Origin: URNF01 sp045531495 | Lineage (GTDB): Bacteria; Bacillota; Clostridia; Oscillospirales; Acutalibacteraceae | DNA: 47,645 nt | Direction: 5' to 3' | Assembly: GCA_045531495.1 (NCBI GenBank) | Contig: JAZSED010000072.1 | Location: 1 to 47,645, forward strand | Shown here: piece after piece, positions 8,486-17,191 of the stretch | Numbering within the stretch: the first letter of the stretch is position 1 | How the letters are laid out: each line of letters starts with the position of its first letter | The notes under the pieces: generated by a model | What the model saw: the letters and a program-made list of their open reading frames with translations, nothing else | Databases searched by the model: none | What the model was told of the DNA's origin: nothing | Program-made: the position numbers and the translations under genes

Positions 8486-9787
8486 TTACAATTCTACCAG
8501 CATATAGCTCACCTTTTCGGTGGTCAGATGAAACGGCGTTTCACTTTCGTACCATATTTTCAGCGGCAAGCCACCCGGCAGCATTTCAAAGGTATATCCT
8601 TCGGCAGGTGAAACGGGGTTACGCAATGCAGCCGTGTTCTGCACAGCCAAAAACGGTTTTCTACCCTCTTCCGTCTGATACTCCAACCACAAGGTATATG
8701 TTTCGATATCATAGCGGGTAACCACCGCGCCTATCCATTCTTCTTCCAATTCTATACTATACCCGTCAGAACGATTGACAATACTGCCAAACTGCCGCAC
8801 CGCCGTGCCGCTCGCTACGTCCCACGTATACCATTCGGTAAGCCAGCGCCAGGTTTCCTCGGGGGCGGCCTGTCCGCCGTCGGTCAAGCGGGTGGTAACC
8901 GGAATTTCGGGAACACCGTTGCCGTCCGCATCCATTACCGAAACCGCCGCCACACGGTCAGCGACCATGGCATTACCCGTGGTTGTATCAAACAACGGTG
9001 CACACAGCTTTGCGCCATCCCAATATACCAACAAGGTGGCATACGTATCAGCCGCAAGCTTAACATCCATATACACACCGTCGTTACCGCCCGTGGTGTA
9101 TCCTACAAACAGTTTTTCAAAGCTGCGCACATCTTCACGCAAAGGCACGGTATCCATGACCGTAATGCTTTTATTCACATATTGACACAGGGTTGCCGTA
9201 ATACCGTTGCCGATATGTAACAGCAAAATCTCATCCTTGGCATCCGCATTCATATCCTTGGTCAGGAAAGCGGTATATCTGCCCGCATCCTTTACGGTGT
9301 GCATGGTATCATCCAAGCGATAAATGCTTAATTGATATTCTTTGCTGAATAAATCCCAGCCAAGCAGCAGTTCCATTGTACCGTCCGCGTCCAGGTCTGC
9401 AACCGTTGCTGTATGCAAATCGGTGCCTTCGCCTTTTACGTAGGTCACCGTTTTCCAACCGCTTTGTTCACGGCGCAGCAATGCGAGATACACGCGTTCA
9501 CCGCCACGCGGTGTATAAAAGGCAACCGCAAGAACGGCGTCATCCTTTTGCGTCAAATCACCGTCCGCATTTAGCATAACAAATGCTGAAGACGTGTTAT
9601 TCACCGAAGCATATTTCAGCGTATAGACGTCGCCCGTTTCACCGCGGGATAACGCTTGCGTCAGTGCCGTATACACCGCCTGTTGTTGTCCTTCGGGGTA
9701 CGGCGGCTGTAAATACGATTCGATATCCATACATCCGCACAGCAACAGACACAAGCAAAACAATAACGCCGCGATTTTGGTTTTCAC
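8486..9787 (-). CDS. Lipoprotein with FG-GAP/VCBS-like repeats
   Basis: This is an exported lipoprotein of unassigned function. A GTG start at 9785-9787 with GGGGG ribosome binding site is preferred over the ATG six codons upstream, because that ATG precedes the site. The signal peptide is KTKIAALLFCLCLLLCGC, with the lipidated Cys near residue 19. The mature part shows four Asp-rich loop repeats: LNADGDLTQKDDA, VADLDADGTMELLLGW, DMNADAKDEILLL and VMDADGNGVPEIPV. These resemble calcium-binding loops of beta-propeller FG-GAP/VCBS domains. Product length is 433 residues. Its strong promoter heads a unit with the response regulator and kinase, suggesting an accessory role in cell-surface sensing. 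No specific function is claimed. Confidence 0.85.
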   Translation of the reverse strand: MKTKIAALLFCLCLLLCGCMDIESYLQPPYPEGQQQAVYTALTQALSRGETGDVYTLKYASVNNTSSAFVMLNADGDLTQKDDAVLAVAFYTPRGGERVYLALLRREQSGWKTVTYVKGEGTDLHTATVADLDADGTMELLLGWDLFSKEYQLSIYRLDDTMHTVKDAGRYTAFLTKDMNADAKDEILLLHIGNGITATLCQYVNKSITVMDTVPLREDVRSFEKLFVGYTTGGNDGVYMDVKLAADTYATLLVYWDGAKLCAPLFDTTTGNAMVADRVAAVSVMDADGNGVPEIPVTTRLTDGGQAAPEETWRWLTEWYTWDVASGTAVRQFGSIVNRSDGYSIELEEEWIGAVVTRYDIETYTLWLEYQTEEGRKPFLAVQNTAALRNPVSPAEGYTFEMLPGGLPLKIWYESETPFHLTTEKVSYMLVEL

Positions 9788-9817
9788 AGCCGACACCCCC
9801 TTCATTTTATTCTATTT

Positions 9818-9846
9818 ATTATACCCTCTTTGTACGTTTCTGTCAA
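9818..9846 (-). promoter_or_regulatory. Promoter of the lipoprotein/two-component operon
   Basis: A perfect TTGACA (9841-9846), 17-bp spacer and perfect TATAAT (9818-9823) on the minus strand lie 31 bases upstream of the GTG start. This is the best consensus promoter in the window. Confidence 0.9.
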
Positions 9847-9868
9847 TCTTGTACCCTTCTTTTACAAC

Positions 9869-9902
9869 AAAAAACCGCGAAGCATACACCTCGCGGTTTT
9901 TA
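9869..9902 (-). terminator. Intrinsic terminator after GH31 gene 1
   Basis: Inverted repeat AAAACCGCGA / TCGCGGTTTT (9871-9880 with 9891-9900) with a 10-nt loop and a T tract on the minus strand, immediately after the stop of the GH31 gene at 9906. Confidence 0.9.
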
Positions 9903-9905
9903 TCT

Positions 9906-12167
9906 TTAAAACACTTCCAATTCCTTAAAGCCTTCGGGCAGGAATACTTTGGTTTTGTTGTTTTGAGCAGCAAATGCCACCTCTTTGCCGTCTGCAACAA
10001 CGCGGGTTGCCTCAACACCGTACACCAATGCGCCGCCGAGCTTAGCGTTGTTCACGTTGGTGACCTTCACCTTAGCGTCGCCGCCTTCGGTGACGAAGGT
10101 ATACGCAGTATCCTCATCCTTGTACTGTACCACTTCACGTTTTTCAACAGCGGGCGTGGTCAACAATACCCGTGTCAAGTCTTTGTCTTCCATATTCTCG
10201 CAAATATCCAGCGTTTCCGCGGGAACGGTCAACATCATCGCCGCACCGGAACGAAGATATACAGGAATGGTATCCAGCGGTGCATTCACCTCAAGCGTTC
10301 TGCCGCCTAACACGGCTTCGCCTGTCCACAGGTTCACCCAATTGCCGTTGGGGAAACGGATTTCACGTTCGTTTAAGGTGCCATTGCCCTCTTTCATCAC
10401 CGGTGCCACCATCAACTCACTACCGAACATAAACGCGTCGTCCACTTGTTCCATCTGCCTGTCTTCGGGGAAGCAAATAGGCATTGCGCGCATCATCGGC
10501 AAGCCGCACTTGTTCGCGTATACACCGAGATTGTATACATAATCCAGCATATTTTCGCGCCACCAATAGAGCTTCTTAAACACCTCTACCGCCAATTCAC
10601 CGTATTCCCACGGATTACGGTGTTTTTGGTTGGCATGTGCACGCATCAACGGATTGAAGGTGGAATACTGCAACCAACGGATATACAGTTCGTCACTCGG
10701 TACACCGCCCAAGCCGCCGATGTCACTACCCCAGTTGGCATAGCCGCAAGCGCCGGCATTAAGACCGCCGTAAAATGCCTGCCGCAGACCGCGGAAATCA
10801 CAACATTGGTCACCGCCGAAATGCATAATATATTTCTGAACACCCGCACAACCACTACGCATAAACAGCGCGTGGTCATCTCCGCAAAAGCTGTAAAACA
10901 GGTCGTACATTGTTTTGGCATACCAATACGAATGCTCGTTGTGCATCGCATTGCCGTCTTTGCCGTTATAGTGCATCGCATCGGGGTGGGTATATTCGCC
11001 AAAGTCCACCATAGCACCCTTGATACCGAAATCGATAAGGTAATCGTATTCGTGTTTTAATGCTTCCAACGCGCGGGGATGTGTAAAGTCGATCCACTTT
11101 TCTATCCCGTCACAATGCATCGCAGTGGATTCCTTGTCGGGCATATGGATAACGGGGGCTCCCGGGTCATTGATGTCGTCAATGCCCATTTTTGCTAACG
11201 TTTCCATGCCTTTTCTCAGAGACGGGTGATTCCAATGCAGCATACGAATGCCGTATTTATTAGAAATTTCATAACTGTCTTCATAGCGGGAAATGCCTTC
11301 GCCGTACACGGCGGCGATGTTATGAATACCCATTTGGGCATACCCGTCAATAAAGCGTTGGAATTTCTCTGCGTATGTACCTTCGCCGGTATACTTCCAA
11401 GCGCCCCAACAAGCACCCATCCAATAGCGATACGCCCACTTGGGCGGCAGGAACGGTCGACCGGTCAATTGGGTGTAGCTGTCAATATTTTCAACAGGCG
11501 CTCCCACAAAGAAGAAGGCATCCAAAATCGGACCGTTAAAATCCAACGTATACACAAACGGCGTTTTTACGCCACAGTCTGCCGTGCCGCCGTACATAGT
11601 ATTAAAAAACACGCAGTAGCCGGCGGTGCTGTGTAAAACCGGCACGTTCTGATAGGTTTCTCCCGGTTTTGCACCGAATCCCGTATCCAGGTTCCAAAGA
11701 TTGGATACTCTACCCACCTGATTGACACCATTGTAGCGTTCACCCAGACCGTACAGCACTTCGCCTTCGGCAAACGGTGCAGTAAACAGCACTTTCTTTG
11801 CCACGCCGTCCGCAAAACCTAGTGTAAAGGTGTTGCCGTTTACAGTGAATACAGCTTTCTCTTTTGCGTTTAGAATTGCCAACGTGAAGACGTTTTTAGC
11901 ATCTTCCGCAAATTTCGCGGTAACATTACCTGCTTTCAACGTACCTTCTGCGGTATAGATAATGGTTTCTACTTCATCCGCCGCAAAAAAGCCGTCATTC
12001 GCGCGAACACGCATACCACCGACAACGGGGAAGGTCACCTGCAAGGTCACCACCGTTTCTCCTGCTTGTACATCCAGCAACAAAGCCTTGGCACCGCGTT
12101 CCACCCTTAAAAGTTTCTCAATAGGTTTCCATTCCACAGCAATTTCAGGCATTAAAGGACCCGGCAT
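9906..12167 (-). CDS. Glycoside hydrolase family 31, copy 1 of 3
   Basis: Family 31 enzymes cleave alpha-glycosidic bonds with retention. This 753-residue copy has an N-terminal beta domain (1-235), then the barrel from PPKWAYRYWMG (241-251). The predicted nucleophile is Asp388 in KGAMVDFGEY and the acid/base Asp453 in HFGGDQCCDF. The segment MRSGCAGVQKY next to GGDQ and the distal NWVNLWTGE resemble the YihQ sulfoquinovosidase branch. The QDW...FGKR-WNW sulfonate-site stretch of YihQ is not recognisable; AAVYGEGISRYED takes its place. No signal peptide is visible, so the protein is cytoplasmic. It has its own promoter and terminator. The substrate is unknown; alpha-glucosidase or alpha-xylosidase activities remain possible. 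Confidence 0.9.
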   Translation of the reverse strand: MPGPLMPEIAVEWKPIEKLLRVERGAKALLLDVQAGETVVTLQVTFPVVGGMRVRANDGFFAADEVETIIYTAEGTLKAGNVTAKFAEDAKNVFTLAILNAKEKAVFTVNGNTFTLGFADGVAKKVLFTAPFAEGEVLYGLGERYNGVNQVGRVSNLWNLDTGFGAKPGETYQNVPVLHSTAGYCVFFNTMYGGTADCGVKTPFVYTLDFNGPILDAFFFVGAPVENIDSYTQLTGRPFLPPKWAYRYWMGACWGAWKYTGEGTYAEKFQRFIDGYAQMGIHNIAAVYGEGISRYEDSYEISNKYGIRMLHWNHPSLRKGMETLAKMGIDDINDPGAPVIHMPDKESTAMHCDGIEKWIDFTHPRALEALKHEYDYLIDFGIKGAMVDFGEYTHPDAMHYNGKDGNAMHNEHSYWYAKTMYDLFYSFCGDDHALFMRSGCAGVQKYIMHFGGDQCCDFRGLRQAFYGGLNAGACGYANWGSDIGGLGGVPSDELYIRWLQYSTFNPLMRAHANQKHRNPWEYGELAVEVFKKLYWWRENMLDYVYNLGVYANKCGLPMMRAMPICFPEDRQMEQVDDAFMFGSELMVAPVMKEGNGTLNEREIRFPNGNWVNLWTGEAVLGGRTLEVNAPLDTIPVYLRSGAAMMLTVPAETLDICENMEDKDLTRVLLTTPAVEKREVVQYKDEDTAYTFVTEGGDAKVKVTNVNNAKLGGALVYGVEATRVVADGKEVAFAAQNNKTKVFLPEGFKELEVF

Positions 12168-12217
12168 ACTAAAACCTCGCTTTCAGAACAGTAGCGTTCT
12201 TATATATTTGCATAAAA

Positions 12218-12246
12218 AGCATACCAATCATACAGCAGATACTCAA
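12218..12246 (-). promoter_or_regulatory. Promoter of GH31 gene 1
   Basis: TTGAGT (12241-12246), 17-bp spacer ending in TGG, and TATGCT (12218-12223) on the minus strand, about 50 bases upstream of the ATG. It is an extended -10 type and makes copy 1 independent of copies 2 and 3. Confidence 0.8.
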
Positions 12247-12254
12247 TGGTAAAT

Positions 12255-12284
12255 TTGAACTGTTTTTTGTAAAAAACGTTTCAA
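12255..12284. promoter_or_regulatory. 30-bp imperfect palindrome upstream of GH31 gene 1 promoter
   Basis: Left half TTGAACTGTTTTTTG and right half TAAAAAACGTTTCAA match at 12 of 15 paired positions. It lies 9 bases upstream of the -35 box, a position suited to an activator or to a repressor acting with a second site. It is A/T-rich in its centre, so chance is not excluded. Confidence 0.5.
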
Positions 12285-12300
12285 CCAAGAAACAAATGTT

Positions 12301-12332
12301 AAAAGCGGCGGTTTGATGTCAAACCGCCGCCT
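12301..12332 (-). terminator. Intrinsic terminator after GH31 gene 2
   Basis: Perfect 12-bp inverted repeat (GCGGCGGTTTGA / TCAAACCGCCGC, 12305-12316 with 12319-12330) followed by TTTT on the minus strand, 9 bases after the gene's stop. Confidence 0.85.
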
Positions 12333-12340
12333 TCATACAA

Positions 12341-14635
12341 TTAGAATACTTGTACGGTCCTAAAGCCCTTAGATGTCTTTACAACCGTTTTGTTATTTTC
12401 TGCGGTAAACGCAGTCTCTTTGCCGTCAACAAAAACCTTCTTGGCTTCTACGCCGTATACCAAAACAGCATCCAACGCCAAGCCATCTTTATTAGTAACA
12501 GTCACCGCTTCGTTTTCAACCTTTTCGGTCACGAAGGTATACTTGTTATCCGCATCGGTGTAATGCACCACCTCGCGTTTGCCGTCTGCGGGGGTGGTAA
12601 GAAGCGCTTTTACAACCTTCTTATCCTCCATATTCTCGCAGATTTCAAGGCTTTCGGTGAGATTGAGCACCATCGCGGCACCCGCGCGGAGATATACAGG
12701 GATATCGTCGTAATCGGCCTCAACCATCGTCTTGCGGCCGCCCACATAATTTTCAGCGGTCCACAGGTTGACCCAATTGCCCTTCGGGAACGCCACCATC
12801 TTGCAACGGCGGCCTTCTTCGATAATGGGTGCTACCAACAGCTCAGAGCCGAACATATATTGGGTATCTACCTTCGCAAATTCATCCTCAGGGAATTCAA
12901 TTGCCATGACGCGCATCATCGGTTCGGCGGTATAATGGCTGTTGACAGCGTTGCTGTACATATAGTCCAGCATATTTTCACGCCACCAATAGAGTCTCTT
13001 AAAAAACTCGGTAGCCTGTTCACCGTATGCCCACGGGTTACGCTCCATACCGATACCGTGCGAACGCATAATCGGGCTGAACGCGCCGTACGCCATCCAA
13101 CGCATAAACAGTTCGGGGGTAGGCGTGCCGTGGTAGCCGCCGATGTCACTGCCCCAGATGTTAAAGCCGGAAGCGCCAATGGTCATACCTGCATAAAATG
13201 CTTGCTTCAAACCGTAGAAGCGCGCCGCCTGGTCACCGCCGAAGTTAGCAACAAAGCCTTGGCTGCCTGCACAGGCAGAACGCTGGAACAGGATATAGTC
13301 ATCTCCGCAGTTTTCATCAAACAGCTGTTTCATCACTTTGGCGTACCAATAGGAATGCTCGTTGTGCATTGCGTTACCGTCTTTACCGTTCCACATCAGC
13401 GCATCACCGGGCACAAACTCGCCAAAGTCGATCATTGCGCCTTTTAAGCCCCATTCAAAGTATTTTTTGTAGTGTGCGCGTAAAGCGATAATGGTATTGG
13501 GGTTGGTAAAGTCGATCCACGGACCGCCCGTTTCCACCTTCGCGGGTTTATTGTGTTTATCGGTAATGCGCGGCAACAATGCCCAATCGTCGGTGCCCAG
13601 CACTTCTTTACAGAAGTCCATATTGAGGCTCGGATGGTTCCAGATAAGCATACGGATGCCGTGTTCCGCGGCAATTTCGTAACCCTCCTTATTCAGAGAG
13701 GGCTGTCCTTCACCGTAGCAAGCCGCAATGTGATGAATACCCAAATCTGCATACCCCTGAATATAGTTACGGAAGCAGGTTTTGTAATATTCCTTATCCT
13801 GAGGATCTTCGGGATTTCTCCACTGCGGTGCACCGCCGCCCATCCAATATTGGAAGGTCCACTTGGGCGGAATAATGGTGTGACCGGTCAAATCAGTGTA
13901 GCATTTCAGGTTTTCCTTCGGAGTACCCGTAAACACGTAAAAATCGGTAGTAGGGCCGTTGAATTCCAAACTGTAAACGCCCGGAACGGTCTTACCGAAA
14001 TCATACCAACCCGCGTACATAGAGTTAACAAACAGGAAGTACCCTTTGGTGCTATGTAACACGGGAACGTTTTTGTACGCTTCGTTATGGTCCTTGCCGT
14101 TGTCGCCATTGGGATTGTGAATGGCGGTATCCACGTTCCAGGTCATCACGTCGTGACCGACCTGGTCGAGCGTATTGGTGCGTTCACCGAGGCCGTACAG
14201 CATTTCGTCGTTGCTGAACGCAATGTTGAATTTCACCTTTTTGACCTTTTTGATTTTGTTGCCCGCAAAGCCAAACTCTACCGCATTGCCATCCAAAGAA
14301 AACACGGGTGTGCCGTCTTTACCCACAATCTGCAAAACGAAGCCTTTTTCTTCGTCTTTATTAAACAGAACAGTTTGGTTGCCGCCTGCAATTTTTAACA
14401 CCTTCTTACCGCTGTAGGCAACGGGATAGTTATCGGTGCTGTCAAAGAAGCCTTTGCTTTCGGTAATGCGCACACCGCCAACCTTCGGGAAGGTCACTGT
14501 AAAGGAAAACGCCTTACCGCCCGCCTTGGTGCGGAATACGAAAGCATTTTCGCCTTTTTGCACCGACGTTACTGTGGTGTTTGCCTGCCATTCTACCGGA
14601 ATAACCGGCATTTTAGGACACTTACTGTATGCCAT
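12341..14635 (-). CDS. Glycoside hydrolase family 31, copy 2 of 3
   Basis: This 764-residue cytoplasmic family-31 enzyme is a paralog of its two neighbours. The N-terminal beta domain covers about 1-250, and the barrel starts at PPKWTFQYWMGGG. The predicted nucleophile is Asp403 in KGAMIDFGEF and the acid/base Asp468 in NFGGDQAARF. Shared family-specific marks are HHIAACYGEG, IWNHPSLN, KDGNAMHNEHSYWYAK and SDIGGYHG. It differs from copies 1 and 3 by a longer loop after the first barrel strand (about 268-285). It starts with an AGGAGAG site 27 bases after copy 3 and is followed by a strong terminator, so copies 3 and 2 form one transcript. Substrate unknown. Confidence 0.9.
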   Translation of the reverse strand: MAYSKCPKMPVIPVEWQANTTVTSVQKGENAFVFRTKAGGKAFSFTVTFPKVGGVRITESKGFFDSTDNYPVAYSGKKVLKIAGGNQTVLFNKDEEKGFVLQIVGKDGTPVFSLDGNAVEFGFAGNKIKKVKKVKFNIAFSNDEMLYGLGERTNTLDQVGHDVMTWNVDTAIHNPNGDNGKDHNEAYKNVPVLHSTKGYFLFVNSMYAGWYDFGKTVPGVYSLEFNGPTTDFYVFTGTPKENLKCYTDLTGHTIIPPKWTFQYWMGGGAPQWRNPEDPQDKEYYKTCFRNYIQGYADLGIHHIAACYGEGQPSLNKEGYEIAAEHGIRMLIWNHPSLNMDFCKEVLGTDDWALLPRITDKHNKPAKVETGGPWIDFTNPNTIIALRAHYKKYFEWGLKGAMIDFGEFVPGDALMWNGKDGNAMHNEHSYWYAKVMKQLFDENCGDDYILFQRSACAGSQGFVANFGGDQAARFYGLKQAFYAGMTIGASGFNIWGSDIGGYHGTPTPELFMRWMAYGAFSPIMRSHGIGMERNPWAYGEQATEFFKRLYWWRENMLDYMYSNAVNSHYTAEPMMRVMAIEFPEDEFAKVDTQYMFGSELLVAPIIEEGRRCKMVAFPKGNWVNLWTAENYVGGRKTMVEADYDDIPVYLRAGAAMVLNLTESLEICENMEDKKVVKALLTTPADGKREVVHYTDADNKYTFVTEKVENEAVTVTNKDGLALDAVLVYGVEAKKVFVDGKETAFTAENNKTVVKTSKGFRTVQVF

Positions 14636-14662
14636 AATACTCTCTCCTTTTATACCGTTGGT

Positions 14663-16990
14663 TTACCAAATCTGTATTGTTTTAAAGCCGCCGTCCACAC
14701 GTACGGTGGTTTTGTTGCCTTCCGCCGTGAAAGCGACCTCTTTGCCGTCTACCAACACCTTAGTGGCTTCAACACCGTATATCAACACAGCACCCACGTC
14801 AAAGCCGTCTTTGTTGGTAACGGTTACCGCTTCGTCAGCTTGTCTTTCGGTAACGAAGGTGTATGCCGCAGTTGCGTCGACATTATGTACCAATTCGCGT
14901 TTTACGGTGGTAGGTGTTACCAACAAGGCGTTTACGCGCGGTACTTCATCCATATTTTCGCAGGGTGCCAAGGTCTCTTTAGGCAGTTCGAGTACCATCG
15001 CCGCACCTTCGCGTACGTATACGGGAATGGTATCAATGGGCGCAGACACATACAGTTCTCTGCCGCCTTCCACCGTTTCACCGCTCCACAGGTTGACCCA
15101 TTTCCCTGCGGGGAACTTCACCATACGCCAATTAAGATGTTCGATGGTAACAGGTGCTACCAGCAACTCTGTACCGAACATATACTCATCTTCCGCCACA
15201 GCCGCTTTGTCTTTAGGGAACAGCATCACCATTGGGAATGCGATAGGAGAACCCGTTTTATGTGCGTTTACCGCGTGACTGTAAATGTAGGGAAGCATAT
15301 TTTCACGCCACCAGAACAGACGGGGGAACACTTGCATAGCCGTTTCACCGTAGTTCCACGGATTAGAGCCGGGACGGCCGCCGCCTGCGTGTGCACGCAT
15401 AATTGGGCTGAAGGTGCCGTGCTGCAACCAACGGACATAGGTTTCATTAGTGGGGGCGCCGCCAAGACCTGCAATATCACTGCCCCAGGTCGGCATACCC
15501 GACGCCGCAGATGTCACAAGACCGACCAACGCTTGGTTGAGCCCTTTCGGGTTGCCCGACTGGTCACCGCCGAAGTTTACCGTCCAATGCTGACTGCCTG
15601 CACAACCTGCACGTTGATACAATACGTGGTCATCGCCGCAGTATTTGTGGAACACTTCAAACATCGCTTTGGCATACCAATAGGCGTGCTGGTTATGAGC
15701 AGTCTCACCCATTTCACCGCTATACAATTTCCATTCGGGTTTGATAAATTCGCCAAAGTCCACCATGGCGCCTTTGAGACCCAATTTGAAATAGCGTTCA
15801 AAGCGTTTTTCGAGCAGTTTACCGACGTTGGGATGGGTAAAGTCAAACCACGTGCTCGGGATATACCACTTTCCGTTTTTCTTTTCCTGCGGATACGGCT
15901 GGTCGTCCAACGCATCGCTGCCGTAGATTTTCTTGCCGACATAAGTAACGTGTTCCTGCGCAGTTTTGCCTTCTCTGTCAAAATCGTCGCCTTCTACACG
16001 AAGGCCGTGTTCTTGTGCCAGACTCGGATGATTCCAGAAATGCATACGGCAGCCGGATTCATTAAGCATTTCATAGCACTCCGGCGTCTTACAAGGACCG
16101 GATTCACCGTAGCAAGCAGCAATGTGCTTAATACCCATCGCCGCATAGCCGTCCAGATACTCGCGCAGGTTTTCGGCAAAACTTTTATCCTGATACATCC
16201 AAGCACCAAGGCCGCCGCCCATCCAATACTGATATGCCCACTTGGGAGGCAAAATGGGACGGCCGGTGATAACCGAATAATGGTCAAGGTTTTGAAGTGC
16301 ACTGTCGGTAAATACAAACAGGTCAAACGCCGTACCCAGATAATCAAAAGAGTACACGTTAGCCTTTTCTACACCGAAATCCGCCCGACCGCCGTAAGTG
16401 TTGTTAAAGAACAGCGTATATCCTGCGGTACTGTGCAACAGCGGAATGTTCTGATAACTTTCCGTTGCATCTTTACCGAAAGCAGTATCCAAGTTCCATA
16501 AATACGCGCGGCATCCGACCTGATTGAATTTGTTATAGCGTTCGCCCAGACCGTACAGCATCTCGCCGTCTGCAAACGGCGCAACAAACTTGATTTTTTT
16601 GAGTTTTTTTACTTTGTTGCCAAGGAAACCGAAGGCAAAGCTCTCGCCGTCAAGCGACAGTACCGTTTTACCGTCCTTCTGCACATCCAGCAAAAAGCCC
16701 TTCTCTGCGTCTTTGCGGAATACAACAGCATTCTCTCCCGCCGCAACCCGCAAATTCTTTTTGCCGCTGTAGGTCACGGGCAAAGTATCATCGTACTTAA
16801 AGAAGCCCTCTGTCTCGGTGAAACGTACACCGCCGACTTTGGGGAAGGTTACGGTCAAAGCCCGTGTTTTTGTACCGACTTTGACACGAATGACAAATGC
16901 TTTTTCTTGTTTTTGAATGGAAGTGACCGCCGTGGAATTGCACCACTGCACGTCAAACTCCGGCATATGCGGACAACGTGCATATCCCAT
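14663..16990 (-). CDS. Glycoside hydrolase family 31, copy 3 of 3 (first in operon)
   Basis: This 775-residue family-31 enzyme is first in the transcript. The start at MGYARCPHMPEF (ATG 16988-16990) is chosen over a GTG three codons upstream because it follows AAAGGG and aligns with the MAYSKCPKMP start of copy 2. The barrel starts at PPKWAYQYWMGGG. The predicted nucleophile is about Asp411 (KGAMVDFGEF) and the acid/base about Asp476 (NFGGDQSGNP). The segment QRAGCAGSQ before the acid/base resembles MRAGxTGSQ of YihQ. A distinct insertion at about residues 330-380 (EGDDFDREGKTAQEHV onward) is absent from the other copies and could shape a different substrate pocket. No signal peptide. Substrate unknown. 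Confidence 0.9.
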   Translation of the reverse strand: MGYARCPHMPEFDVQWCNSTAVTSIQKQEKAFVIRVKVGTKTRALTVTFPKVGGVRFTETEGFFKYDDTLPVTYSGKKNLRVAAGENAVVFRKDAEKGFLLDVQKDGKTVLSLDGESFAFGFLGNKVKKLKKIKFVAPFADGEMLYGLGERYNKFNQVGCRAYLWNLDTAFGKDATESYQNIPLLHSTAGYTLFFNNTYGGRADFGVEKANVYSFDYLGTAFDLFVFTDSALQNLDHYSVITGRPILPPKWAYQYWMGGGLGAWMYQDKSFAENLREYLDGYAAMGIKHIAACYGESGPCKTPECYEMLNESGCRMHFWNHPSLAQEHGLRVEGDDFDREGKTAQEHVTYVGKKIYGSDALDDQPYPQEKKNGKWYIPSTWFDFTHPNVGKLLEKRFERYFKLGLKGAMVDFGEFIKPEWKLYSGEMGETAHNQHAYWYAKAMFEVFHKYCGDDHVLYQRAGCAGSQHWTVNFGGDQSGNPKGLNQALVGLVTSAASGMPTWGSDIAGLGGAPTNETYVRWLQHGTFSPIMRAHAGGGRPGSNPWNYGETAMQVFPRLFWWRENMLPYIYSHAVNAHKTGSPIAFPMVMLFPKDKAAVAEDEYMFGTELLVAPVTIEHLNWRMVKFPAGKWVNLWSGETVEGGRELYVSAPIDTIPVYVREGAAMVLELPKETLAPCENMDEVPRVNALLVTPTTVKRELVHNVDATAAYTFVTERQADEAVTVTNKDGFDVGAVLIYGVEATKVLVDGKEVAFTAEGNKTTVRVDGGFKTIQIW

Positions 16991-17012
16991 AAAAAACACC
17001 CTTTCTCTCTCA

Positions 17013-17027
17013 CAAGAGTATCTCTTG
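17013..17027. promoter_or_regulatory. Perfect palindrome (operator candidate) of GH31 operon
   Basis: CAAGAG-TAT-CTCTTG lies between the predicted transcription start and the ribosome binding site of GH31 copy 3. That is a classical repressor-operator position. Which regulator might bind is unknown; no regulator gene is adjacent. Confidence 0.55.
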
Positions 17028-17040
17028 CTTTATTACATAT

Positions 17041-17069
17041 ATTTTACCAAATAAAACCATAAAAAACAA
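17041..17069 (-). promoter_or_regulatory. Promoter of GH31 genes 3 and 2
   Basis: TTGTTT (17064-17069), a 17-bp spacer ending in TGG and TAAAAT (17041-17046) on the minus strand; extended -10 type, about 50 bases upstream of the start codon. Confidence 0.78.
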
Positions 17070-17070
17070 C

Positions 17071-17091
17071 GCGAAAATGCAGGTTTTACGC
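17071..17091. promoter_or_regulatory. Imperfect palindrome upstream of GH31 operon promoter
   Basis: GCGAAAA...TTTTACGC forms a 21-base imperfect inverted repeat directly upstream of the -35 box. It is a possible activator or catabolite-control site, but it does not match a site I can name. Confidence 0.3.
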
Positions 17092-17135
17092 TTTTTGATG
17101 CCAAAAAAAATCCACAATATTTGTGCAAAAGGGCT

Positions 17136-17170
17136 AAAAAACGCCCGTGAGATGCTCTCACGGGCGTTTG
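17136..17170 (-). terminator. Intrinsic terminator after trpB
   Basis: Perfect inverted repeat AACGCCCGTGAGA / TCTCACGGGCGTT with a very short loop and a TTTTTT tract on the minus strand, about 20 bases after the trpB stop. Confidence 0.92.
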
Positions 17171-17191
17171 AAGGGCAATTTTGTATAATTT

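Noticed and set aside
14558..16501. A 647-codon open frame on the plus strand opposite GH31 copy 3
   Set aside because: It is fully antisense to a well-supported enzyme, is unusually rich in His, Arg and Phe as expected from reading complementary codons, and lacks a ribosome binding site.
9906..16990. Sulfoquinovosidase as the name for the GH31 triplet
   Set aside because: The catalytic region resembles YihQ, but the stretch holding its sulfonate-binding residues is replaced, and no sulfoglycolysis genes such as a sulfolactaldehyde reductase or sulfonate exporter are present.
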